Positions 1-5,110 of a stretch of 5,110 bases of DNA are shown piece by piece. A program made the translations under genes and the position numbers. The DNA is from Hyphomicrobiales bacterium (lineage in GTDB: Bacteria; Pseudomonadota; Alphaproteobacteria; Rhizobiales; JAJFHB01): assembly GCA_021775795.1 (NCBI GenBank), contig JAJFHB010000635.1, positions 1 through 5,110 on the forward strand, read 5' to 3'. The notes beneath the pieces were generated by a model. It was not told the origin of the DNA. It did no database searches and worked only from the letters and a program-made list of their open reading frames with translations. The first letter of the stretch is position 1. Each line of letters starts with the position of its first letter.

Positions 1-512
1 GTCCCTTCGCCATTCCAATAGTCGACGAAGAATTTCATCGCAGCGTCAGGCGCATCGTCAGCAACGTGGGCTGACATGATGCCCGCAACTGTCTGCATCT
101 CCGCAAACAATTTCCGCTCAGCAGCATTGCCGGCGCGCAGAAAGTGAAAGGCAACCGGTTCGATCAATGTCACGCTGCGAACGAGCTCCGGCCATACAAG
201 AGCGATCTTGAGGGCAACCGTGCCGCCGTAGGAATGGCCGACCAGATGTACCGGCTCTCCACCGGCAATAGCGATTTCCGCAACCGCACGTGCCGCAGCA
301 CGAAGGCTGGAGCGGCTGCCGCTTGCAACTTCGCGCGAGGCACCATAACCGGGCAAATCAGGTGTAACCACCCGATGACGGCCTTCGAGCCGCGCCATCA
401 ATTCACGCCACTGGTTGCCGTTACTTGCCGAGCTGTGCAGCGCTATGACAGGCGTTCCCTGGCCTGCCTGACGGTAGAAGGGAAGCGGGCTTTGATGTTC
501 AATCGTTTTCAT
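1..512 (-). CDS. Alpha/beta-fold hydrolase, N-terminal 170 residues (3' end beyond window)
   Basis: The reading frame starts at ATG 512 and stays open to base 1, giving 170 residues that begin MKTIEHQSPLPFYRQAG. It is a soluble alpha/beta-hydrolase without a signal peptide. An early strand ends in the oxyanion-type segment VIALHSSASNGNQW (residues 22-35). TPDLPGYGAS follows at 50-59, and the nucleophile elbow GHSYGG places the catalytic Ser at residue 94. The segment after strand 6 (SVTLIEPVAFHFL, 113-125) is also typical. The catalytic Asp and His should lie in the missing C-terminal part, so the protein cannot be checked for completeness. An AGGAG at 521-525, eight bases upstream, supports the start; it lies inside the preceding DUF1127 gene, which overlaps this one by 14 bp. 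Family membership is clear, but the substrate (ester, lactone, haloalkane, C-C bond) cannot be read from the fragment. No link to the DMSP/betaine genes is shown. Confidence 0.9.
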   Translation of the reverse strand, partial: MKTIEHQSPLPFYRQAGQGTPVIALHSSASNGNQWRELMARLEGRHRVVTPDLPGYGASREVASGSRSSLRAAARAVAEIAIAGGEPVHLVGHSYGGTVALKIALVWPELVRSVTLIEPVAFHFLRAGNAAERKLFAEMQTVAGIMSAHVADDAPDAAMKFFVDYWNGEG

Positions 513-744
513 AGCTAACTCTCCTCTCAGCCGAACCGCAATAAACGATCGACTTGATTTCGCTGCGGCTCATGCCGATGTCTGCAAGCGTGCGGGCATC
601 AAGCATCTGCAAATGCCCCACCGCATTGCGTCGGCGGCTGGCAACCTTGATTGTGTTCCAAAGGGCCAAGGCCTTCATAACTACCGTCTCCCTGATGGAT
701 GACGGCGAAGGGCTCGCGGCCGGGAAAGTAACGACAGTGGACAT
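499..744 (-). CDS. DUF1127 (YjiS-like) small protein, 81 aa
   Basis: This is a small basic protein whose C-terminal half carries the DUF1127 signature: HLQMLDARTLADIGMSRSEI at residues 44-63, preceded by the Arg-rich stretch SRRRN (36-40). The N-terminal 22 residues are Ser/Pro-rich and outside the domain. ATG 744 is chosen because AGGAG stands eight bases upstream (753-757). A second possible start, Met23 at 678, has GGAG at 688-691 and would give a 59-residue, domain-only protein nearer the usual family length. In other alphaproteobacteria, DUF1127 proteins have been linked to RNA binding, stress responses and phosphate/carbon metabolism. Here the role is inferred from the family only. The stop codon lies 14 bp inside the downstream hydrolase gene, so the two are likely co-transcribed and translationally coupled. 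The tail after the domain (YCGSAERRVSYEND) contains one cysteine. Confidence 0.87.
   Translation of the reverse strand: MSTVVTFPAASPSPSSIRETVVMKALALWNTIKVASRRRNAVGHLQMLDARTLADIGMSRSEIKSIVYCGSAERRVSYEND
521..525 (-). promoter_or_regulatory. Ribosome-binding site of the alpha/beta hydrolase, inside the DUF1127 gene
   Basis: AGGAG on the minus strand, eight bases before ATG 512. It lies within the last codons of the DUF1127 reading frame, so ribosomes finishing that gene cross the site. This arrangement suits translational coupling. Confidence 0.75.
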
Positions 745-766
745 GGGCTTAGCTCCTGGTTTTTGT

Positions 767-787
767 TGTCGTTGTTGTACGACGACA
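767..787 (-). promoter_or_regulatory. Hairpin in the probable leader of the DUF1127 gene
   Basis: The arms 767-775 and 779-787 are inverted repeats around a 3-base loop. On the plus strand they pair over nine positions with one G-T wobble; in the minus-strand transcript that position becomes an A-C mismatch. The structure ends about nine bases upstream of the AGGAG of the DUF1127 gene (753-757), so it could affect access to the start. No U-tract follows, so it is not a terminator. Function is inferred from position only. Confidence 0.4.
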
Positions 788-810
788 GATATGGGCCCAT
801 GCCGTTTCAG

Positions 811-841
811 TCGTGTTTCGTGAACGACAGCATCGTGTTTC
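811..841. repeat. Paired 9-bp direct repeat, 22-bp period
   Basis: The 9-mer TCGTGTTTC occurs at 811-819 and again at 833-841, with start points exactly 22 bp apart, about two helical turns. It sits 67-97 bp upstream of the DUF1127 start. Same-face spacing suits a protein bound as two copies, but 9-bp matches in a short region can also arise by chance. Confidence 0.35.
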
Positions 842-933
842 AAAGGTTTCGGGAGGCAAGGGTTTGCAACCGCGCCCATCACCTGATGCGCACGCCCGGC
901 CAGCGCCTCGATCGCGTTCCGCGAAAAACGGCT

Positions 934-960
934 AATTTATTGATAAATAACGAGAATCAA
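934..960 (-). promoter_or_regulatory. Possible promoter for the DUF1127-hydrolase unit
   Basis: This is the most AT-rich stretch of the intergenic region. On the minus strand, TTGATT (955-960) could be a -35 element and TAAATT (934-939) a -10 element, but the spacer is only 15 bp. A short palindrome, ATTTAT-TG-ATAAAT (935-948), overlaps it. The CTTGATT at the upstream edge would also suit a heat-shock sigma factor, which drives DUF1127 genes in some alphaproteobacteria. The call is weak because alphaproteobacterial promoters are poorly conserved. Confidence 0.25.
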
Positions 961-1019
961 GAGGAATACTGGTATGTCACGAGAAGCGCCATACACATCC
1001 AACTGTGCCCGGTTTGCTG

Positions 1020-1043
1020 AACAACTGTTTCAGTTGTTTCAAC
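1020..1043. repeat. Strong dyad downstream of the dddP-like gene, with an overlapping second dyad
   Basis: Bases 1020-1038 form a perfect 8-bp inverted repeat around TTT: AACAACTG-TTT-CAGTTGTT. Its right arm is reused in a second dyad, GTTG-TTT-CAAC (1033-1043), giving three alternating half-sites, each separated by TTT. It lies about 80 bp past the stop of the dddP-like gene. The stem is AT-rich and no T-run follows on either strand, so an intrinsic terminator is unlikely. An operator or a transcript 3'-end stem is more plausible. Confidence 0.5.
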
Positions 1044-1115
1044 AATCAGCAGCGTTGTGAGACACACATCAACGGCAGACCTGCATCTGGCCGCATAGCT
1101 GGATCATTCAGCAGC

Positions 1116-2444
1116 CTATGACATGAGCTTTTCATCAAACGGACAACGCGTCATGTTTTCATAGCCAGTTTCGGTGACGAGAAGCTGATCTTCCAGCTTT
1201 ATGCCTTCGCGGCCGCCAACAGCACCGATGTAGGCCTCGACACAGAGCATCATGCCGGGTTCGAGCACACCGTTGTAACCACGCGTTTCCCAGTCGTAGG
1301 GGTATTTCACCGCAGGCCATTCATCACACAGGCCCACGCCGTGGAATTTCGAGCCGTAGCGTTGCGCCACGAACTCGTCGGGCAGTTGATGCCCGCCATG
1401 GGTCAGTTCCTTCAACGTAATCCCCGGCTTCACCATTTCTGCATTCGTCATGATGTGTTCATAGGCAACAGCATGAAGACGCTTCTGCTCAGCCGTCGGT
1501 TCCCCATCGCCGATGAACCAAGAACGTGAGATGTCTGTACACATGCCATAGCAGCCGATGAGATCCGTATCGAAGGACAGGATTTCATTGTTCTGCAGAA
1601 CGCGGGGGCCGCATTCCTGGAACCAGGGGTTTGTGCGCTGGCCTGTAGACAGAATGCGGGTTTCGATCCACTCACCGCCGCGGCGGATGTTTTCCTTATG
1701 CAGCTCCGCCCAGACGTCATTTTCTGTGACACCGGGAACCGCCGCTTTGCGCATCTCGGCGATTGATTGTTCGCACGCCCACATGGCGCAGCGCATGGCC
1801 TTGATTTCATCCGGCCCTTTCACCGCACGGGTGAGTTCCGTGACGTCCTCACCTTCATGTACTTCTATGCCAAGGTGATCAAGTGCCCGAAGGCCGGCGA
1901 TCTGAATCTTGTCGATGGCAAGCCGGCGATTGTCGCCGGAGTGGGCACGCAGGACATCGTCCACCTCCTTGGCAAACAGCTCAGCCTTTTCTTCCGTGCG
2001 GTCGCCCGTGGCAAAATAGAAAAACGATGCCCCGGCCCGGACTTCACTCACAAGCGGATTGTAATCCGACATGTATTTGTAGCCGCCATACTCCCACAGG
2101 ATCATGTGGCCGTCCGGCAGCAGCAGGCAGGCCCGGAACGGGTTATGAGCGTTCCAGAGCTGCATATGTGTAGTGTCTGTTGCATATCGGATGTTGAGCG
2201 GGTCAAACATGAGAATACCGCCGAGATCACGATCAACCAGAGCCTGCGTCAGGCGCTCCCATCGAAACCGCCGCATCTCCTGCAGATCAGGACACTCCAG
2301 CCCAGCCGCTTCCCACTCATCGAAGGCAAGGGCTGTCGGCCCAATTTCAAGGCGGTCATTATCATCAGGAGTATTGTCCGGCTTCATTGCCTGACCCGGC
2401 TTTTTGGCTGGGTCAATTTTCCGGTCCGACGACGCATAGTTCAT
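1116..2444 (-). CDS. dddP: DddP-type M24-fold protein, probable DMSP lyase (DMSP to DMS and acrylate)
   Basis: This 442-residue cytoplasmic protein has an N-terminal creatinase-like domain (roughly 55-205) and a C-terminal pita-bread M24 domain (roughly 210-435). Known DddP enzymes are metal-dependent lyases of about 445 residues that split dimethylsulfoniopropionate into dimethyl sulfide and acrylate and are not peptidases. Segments I associate with DddP are LMFDPLNIRYATD (78-90), MQLWNAHNPFRA (94-105) and GGEWIETR (256-263) followed by TNPWFQECGPR (271-281). The metal-ligand set is intact: Asp292 and Asp294 in FDTD, Asp304 in CTDISRSW, His368 in HGVGLCDEWP, Glu403 in CVEA, Glu418 in KLEDQ. 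As I recall the Ruegeria lacuscaerulensis DddP structure (ligands 295, 297, 307, 371, 406, 421), every position is offset by exactly three. ATG 2444 has GAGGT six bases upstream. It probably shares an operon with the two upstream genes. A DddP-like paralogue with another substrate, or a generic Xaa-Pro-type hydrolase, remains possible. Confidence 0.82.
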   Translation of the reverse strand: MNYASSDRKIDPAKKPGQAMKPDNTPDDNDRLEIGPTALAFDEWEAAGLECPDLQEMRRFRWERLTQALVDRDLGGILMFDPLNIRYATDTTHMQLWNAHNPFRACLLLPDGHMILWEYGGYKYMSDYNPLVSEVRAGASFFYFATGDRTEEKAELFAKEVDDVLRAHSGDNRRLAIDKIQIAGLRALDHLGIEVHEGEDVTELTRAVKGPDEIKAMRCAMWACEQSIAEMRKAAVPGVTENDVWAELHKENIRRGGEWIETRILSTGQRTNPWFQECGPRVLQNNEILSFDTDLIGCYGMCTDISRSWFIGDGEPTAEQKRLHAVAYEHIMTNAEMVKPGITLKELTHGGHQLPDEFVAQRYGSKFHGVGLCDEWPAVKYPYDWETRGYNGVLEPGMMLCVEAYIGAVGGREGIKLEDQLLVTETGYENMTRCPFDEKLMS

Positions 2445-2499
2445 GAGCGCACCTCATTTGAGCGTATTTGCACGAAACCGGATGCTAGGACCGGACGTC

Positions 2500-2547
2500 A
2501 GCCGCCGCCATAGAGAAACATTCAACCGCCCGTGATATTCGGCGGCT
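2500..2547 (-). promoter_or_regulatory. Competing inverted repeats between the 142-aa gene and the dddP-like gene
   Basis: In the 101-bp gap, the GGCGG at 2541-2545 can pair with CCGCC at 2526-2530 (10-base loop). The slightly longer GGCGGCT at 2541-2547 can instead pair with AGCCGCC at 2500-2506. The two stems exclude each other and overlap the stop codon of the upstream gene. No T-run follows. This may be a processing or attenuation element, or simple GC-rich coincidence. Confidence 0.25.
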
Positions 2548-2974
2548 AGACGCCCAACATTGTTTCAACCACCTGAAGGTGTTTATCGAGAGAACGCTTG
2601 CCGCCAGCCCCCCTCGCCTGCCAGTCATTTTCGAATTGTTCGGTCACAAAACAAACATCGCCCTGCACAGAAATATGCCCCCCATGGGCAAGCCTGTAGA
2701 AACCGCCTTTCAGTTCCTCATCCATGAAAATCGCATGATTGATGGCATCGCCTGCGCCAATGATCTCTGCAAGTGTCGCAGATGAGCTGTCAGCCTGTGC
2801 TGTTTTGATGGCCAGCAGCAGCCAGGCATCGCTGGACGTGAAGTCGGAGGCAGCGCTGGGCGCGACATCAGGTTCGACGTGCAACACGCCGCCCCGAGCG
2901 CGCAGATAAGTCTCCGCAACCTCATAATAATGTTTTTGCGCGCGCGCCACGATGCGCTCAAGGTCGCTTGCCAT
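2546..2974 (-). CDS. Hypothetical 142-aa protein, possible winged-helix fold
   Basis: I do not recognise this family. The protein is soluble, without signal peptide or membrane segment. It has an N-terminal helical stretch (DLERIVARAQKHYYEVAETY, residues 4-23), then a variable linker (24-46). A conserved-looking core follows: DAWLLLAIKTA (49-59), TLAEIIGAGDAINHAIF (67-83), DEELKGGFYRLAHGGHI (85-101) and a strand pair SVQGDVCFVTEQF (102-114). Helix-helix-helix followed by a Gly-rich turn and a beta hairpin resembles a winged-helix domain; this is inference from the pattern only. ATG 2974 is preferred over ATG 3010 because GGAAGG at 2981-2986 precedes it, while the earlier ATG has no such site. 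The gene lies 50 bp after the flavoprotein and 101 bp before the dddP-like gene, in the same direction. It could be a regulator, an accessory subunit or unrelated. Confidence 0.8.
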   Translation of the reverse strand: MASDLERIVARAQKHYYEVAETYLRARGGVLHVEPDVAPSAASDFTSSDAWLLLAIKTAQADSSSATLAEIIGAGDAINHAIFMDEELKGGFYRLAHGGHISVQGDVCFVTEQFENDWQARGAGGKRSLDKHLQVVETMLGV

Positions 2975-3024
2975 TAATCCCCTTCCCTCTCGTCTCGACC
3001 GCAAAACCATGTGTCTTGCGAAGG

Positions 3025-5110
3025 TCAGGTGTCACCCTTCAAACGGACATTATCCCGATCAAAGGGCGCTGCCTCCAAAATCTGGACGGGGCACGCAGAA
3101 CCAAGTAGCTCAACGGTCAGGCCGGCACCATGTTGCACGGCTTCAGGCCGCAAATAGGCAAGTGCCAATGGCCTGTTCACCCGGTGACCAAAGGCAGCCG
3201 ACGTTACAATGCCGCAAGCGCGGCCCTCTTTGAACACGGTGTGCATACCAAAGGGGTCAACATCGGCATTGTCAAAGCCCAGCAGCACCATGTTGAGAGC
3301 GTTGGCATTCGATGCCTGCAACAAGGCATCGCGGCCCGCGAAGTTGCGCCCCTGCGTACGCACAAGATAACCAAGCCCCGCCTCGATCGGAGACCGCTCG
3401 GTCGTCAGATCCAGTCCCCAGGCCCTGTAGCCCTTCTCAAGACGCATAGCGTTCATGGCATAGGCGCCAAAATGAACAGGGTCATACGGCCGTGCTGCTT
3501 CAACAAGAGCTGCATAGAGTTTCTGCTGATCACCGATCGCATGATGCAGTTCCCAACCGAGCTCCCCGACGTAAGATACGCGCACAGCCAATGTAGGCAC
3601 TGCCGCCACCATCATCGTCTTCGCGGTGAGCCAGGAGAAACTCTGATCGCTGAGATCGATGTCCGTCAAGGCAGCCAGAATTTCCCGCGACCGCGGCCCC
3701 ATCAACGACAAAACCGCACGCGCTTCTGTAACGTCCTTGACTTCTACATCGCCAAAGCCCGTCGCATGCCGGTTCAAAACATCGTGGTCCTGGCGGCGGG
3801 CGGCGGCGGCACTTGTGAGATAGAACTGGTCTTCCCCCAGCCTTGTGACCGTGAATTCACTCATCACGCCACCGCTCGATGTAAGGACATGGGTCAGCCC
3901 GACGCGGCCCTGTTTTTGCGGTGGGCGATTAGCGCCGAGAGTAGCCATGAACGCCTGTGCATCACCGCCCGATACTTCGAACTTTGAGAACACGCTCATA
4001 TCGGCGATGCCGGCGCGCTCCGAAACCCCGAGGCATTCGTGCCTGACAGCCGCAAACCAGCCCGGCCGGTGAAATGTGAGCTCCGTCTCATCAGCGTCCG
4101 ATATCTTGAACCAGTTTGGCCGCTCCCAGCCATAGGCAAACCCGAATTGTGCTCCCGCCTGTTCGAGGGCGCTATAGATGGGAGATACCAGCCGTTGTCG
4201 GCCGGCAGGTCGCTCCTCAAACGGAAAATGGATAGCAAACTGGTTGCCGAAGCTCTCAATCGCCTTATCCAGGCGGTACGAACGATCCGCATAACCGCCG
4301 AACCGCCGCGGGTCGAGGCCGAGCGCATCCATCGGCGGCGCCCCTCCGATAATCCATTCGGCAAGAAACTTTCCGGCACCGCCTCCCTCCATGACACCCA
4401 TGCTGGAGCCGGTCAGAAGCCAGCCATTGTGCAAGCCGAAAGCTGGGCCGATGAGAGGATTGGCATCCGGGGTAAAAGTAATCGGACCGTTGACGATCGT
4501 CTTGATGCCCGCATCCGCCAGCGCTGGAATGCGCGTCATGGCCTGGGCGACAATTCCCTCAACCTGATCAAGATCCGGTGGCAGAAGTTCCATGCCAAAC
4601 TCAGGCGGCACGCCGTCAACTGACCAGGCAACGCCATTCTTCTCATAGGGTCCGATGATGGCCCCGTCGCGCTCCTGGCGGACGTACCAGCTCTCTTCCG
4701 GGTCGCGGATGATGGGAAGTTCTCCGGCAAGCTCCGCATAAGCATCGATCCGGTCAGTGACAAGATATTGGTGCAGCACCGGGACCACCGGCAGATCGAG
4801 CCCCATCATGCCACCGATTTCCCGCGCCCAGGTGCCGGCAGCATTGACAATATGTTCGCATCGTATGGTCCCGGCGGTGGTGTGCACCAGCCATTCACCA
4901 TCTGTTTCCTGCTCGATACGTTCCGCCTGCGTCTGCCGATGGACTTTGGCGCCATACTGGCGCGCGGCAAACGCCATGGCATGTGTCGCCTGAGAGGGGT
5001 CAACATAGCCATCAAGCGGTTCGTGGATGGCGCCAACCAGATCGTCGATCTCAACAAGCGGATAGATTTCCTTGAGTTCATCAGGGCTCAGAACATTGAA
5101 ATCAAAGCCC
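3025..5110 (-). CDS. Dimethylglycine/sarcosine dehydrogenase-like flavoprotein with GcvT domains (5' end beyond window)
   Basis: The frame is open from the window edge to the TGA at 3025-3027, giving 694 visible residues of a family usually just above 800. The missing N-terminus would carry the GxGxxG FAD motif and the flavinylated His. Visible domains are the rest of the DAO oxidoreductase, ending with FTPDANPLIGPAFG and a Gly-rich GVMEGGGAGKFLAEW segment (about 4476-4351); a linking FAO_M-type region (about 4350-4180); a GcvT folate-binding domain (about 4176-3343) with SYVGELGWELHH and AMNAMRLEKGYRAWGLDL; and a GcvT C-terminal barrel (about 3300-3058). Overall it resembles mitochondrial DMGDH closely. 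Such enzymes oxidatively remove N-methyl groups and pass the one-carbon unit to tetrahydrofolate. In the folate pocket GGVMSEF replaces the GG-DD pattern of plain GcvT; a Glu here is also found in DMGDH as I recall it. The exact substrate, dimethylglycine, sarcosine or a related methylated amine, is not determinable. The ATG at 4977 is internal, not the start. Confidence 0.9.
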   Translation of the reverse strand, partial: GFDFNVLSPDELKEIYPLVEIDDLVGAIHEPLDGYVDPSQATHAMAFAARQYGAKVHRQTQAERIEQETDGEWLVHTTAGTIRCEHIVNAAGTWAREIGGMMGLDLPVVPVLHQYLVTDRIDAYAELAGELPIIRDPEESWYVRQERDGAIIGPYEKNGVAWSVDGVPPEFGMELLPPDLDQVEGIVAQAMTRIPALADAGIKTIVNGPITFTPDANPLIGPAFGLHNGWLLTGSSMGVMEGGGAGKFLAEWIIGGAPPMDALGLDPRRFGGYADRSYRLDKAIESFGNQFAIHFPFEERPAGRQRLVSPIYSALEQAGAQFGFAYGWERPNWFKISDADETELTFHRPGWFAAVRHECLGVSERAGIADMSVFSKFEVSGGDAQAFMATLGANRPPQKQGRVGLTHVLTSSGGVMSEFTVTRLGEDQFYLTSAAAARRQDHDVLNRHATGFGDVEVKDVTEARAVLSLMGPRSREILAALTDIDLSDQSFSWLTAKTMMVAAVPTLAVRVSYVGELGWELHHAIGDQQKLYAALVEAARPYDPVHFGAYAMNAMRLEKGYRAWGLDLTTERSPIEAGLGYLVRTQGRNFAGRDALLQASNANALNMVLLGFDNADVDPFGMHTVFKEGRACGIVTSAAFGHRVNRPLALAYLRPEAVQHGAGLTVELLGSACPVQILEAAPFDRDNVRLKGDT

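Larger units (their letters stand above)
745..1115. other. Non-coding interval between the dddP-like gene and the DUF1127 gene
   Basis: This 371-bp stretch holds no convincing gene on either strand. The open frame on the plus strand at 763-1020 has low-complexity composition, shows no family motif, and covers the leader region of the minus-strand DUF1127 gene. In minus-strand order the interval contains a strong dyad about 80 bp after the dddP-like stop, an AT-rich possible promoter, a 9-bp direct repeat spaced by 22 bp, and a hairpin just before the DUF1127 ribosome-binding site. It most likely holds the end of one transcription unit and the promoter and leader of the next. Confidence 0.6.

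Noticed and set aside
144..518. 124-codon open frame on the plus strand
   Set aside because: It is antisense to the alpha/beta hydrolase, which has a clear GHSYGG motif, ribosome-binding site and start on the minus strand.
942..960. FNR/FixK-type box from TTGAT and ATCAA half-sites
   Set aside because: The half-sites are separated by far more than the four bases needed for that class of operator.
763..1020. 85-codon open frame on the plus strand in the intergenic region
   Set aside because: It has no family motif, starts inside the DUF1127 leader hairpin and crosses the AT-rich promoter-like stretch; no good ribosome-binding site precedes it.
1020..1038. Intrinsic terminator for the dddP-like gene
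   Set aside because: The stem is AT-rich and no run of T follows it in the minus-strand transcript, so it was kept as a dyad only.
1767..2513. 248-codon open frame on the plus strand
   Set aside because: It is antisense to the N-terminal half of the DddP-like gene and shows no recognisable domain; it is a by-product of high GC in the real gene.
2975..3010. Longer start (ATG 3010) for the 142-aa protein
   Set aside because: It would add 12 residues (MVLRSRREGRGL) with no ribosome-binding site at proper distance, whereas ATG 2974 has a purine-rich site just upstream.
3130..3987. 285-codon open frame on the plus strand
   Set aside because: It lies entirely antisense to the GcvT part of the flavoprotein, whose family motifs are unmistakable. 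The plus-strand translation is rich in Arg, His and Cys with no family pattern.

Overview
The window looks like an alphaproteobacterial chromosome fragment, and I lean towards a marine or marine-related Hyphomicrobiales or Rhodobacterales member. This rests on moderately high GC, a DUF1127 small protein with the typical LDARTLADIGMSR motif, and a DddP-type M24 protein, a family best known from marine alphaproteobacteria. All five supported genes lie on the minus strand, so transcription runs from high to low coordinates. No RNA gene, mobile element or CRISPR array was seen.

Reading in the direction of transcription, the first gene (window edge to 3025) is the 3' four-fifths or so of a dimethylglycine/sarcosine dehydrogenase-like flavoprotein with a C-terminal GcvT folate-binding module. 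A small 142-residue protein of unrecognised family follows 50 bp later (2974-2546), possibly with a winged-helix fold. About 100 bp further on is a 442-residue M24-fold protein (2444-1116). It matches DddP, the metal-dependent DMSP lyase, in length, signature segments and metal-ligand spacing. These three genes form a plausible operon for using methylated osmolytes: methylated glycines derived from glycine betaine in the first gene, and DMSP in the third.

A 371-bp non-coding stretch (745-1115) separates this block from the next transcription unit. It holds a strong 19-bp dyad just downstream of the dddP-like gene, an AT-rich possible promoter, a 9-bp direct repeat spaced by 22 bp, and a hairpin in the probable leader of the next gene. 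The second unit is a DUF1127 small protein (744-499) whose 3' end overlaps by 14 bp the start of an alpha/beta hydrolase (512 to beyond the left edge). The hydrolase ribosome-binding site lies inside the DUF1127 gene, so the two are probably translationally coupled.

The most interesting content is the combination of a DddP-like enzyme, a dimethylglycine dehydrogenase-like flavoprotein and an unrecognised small protein. Substrate assignments are inferred from family resemblance recalled from memory, not from any search.
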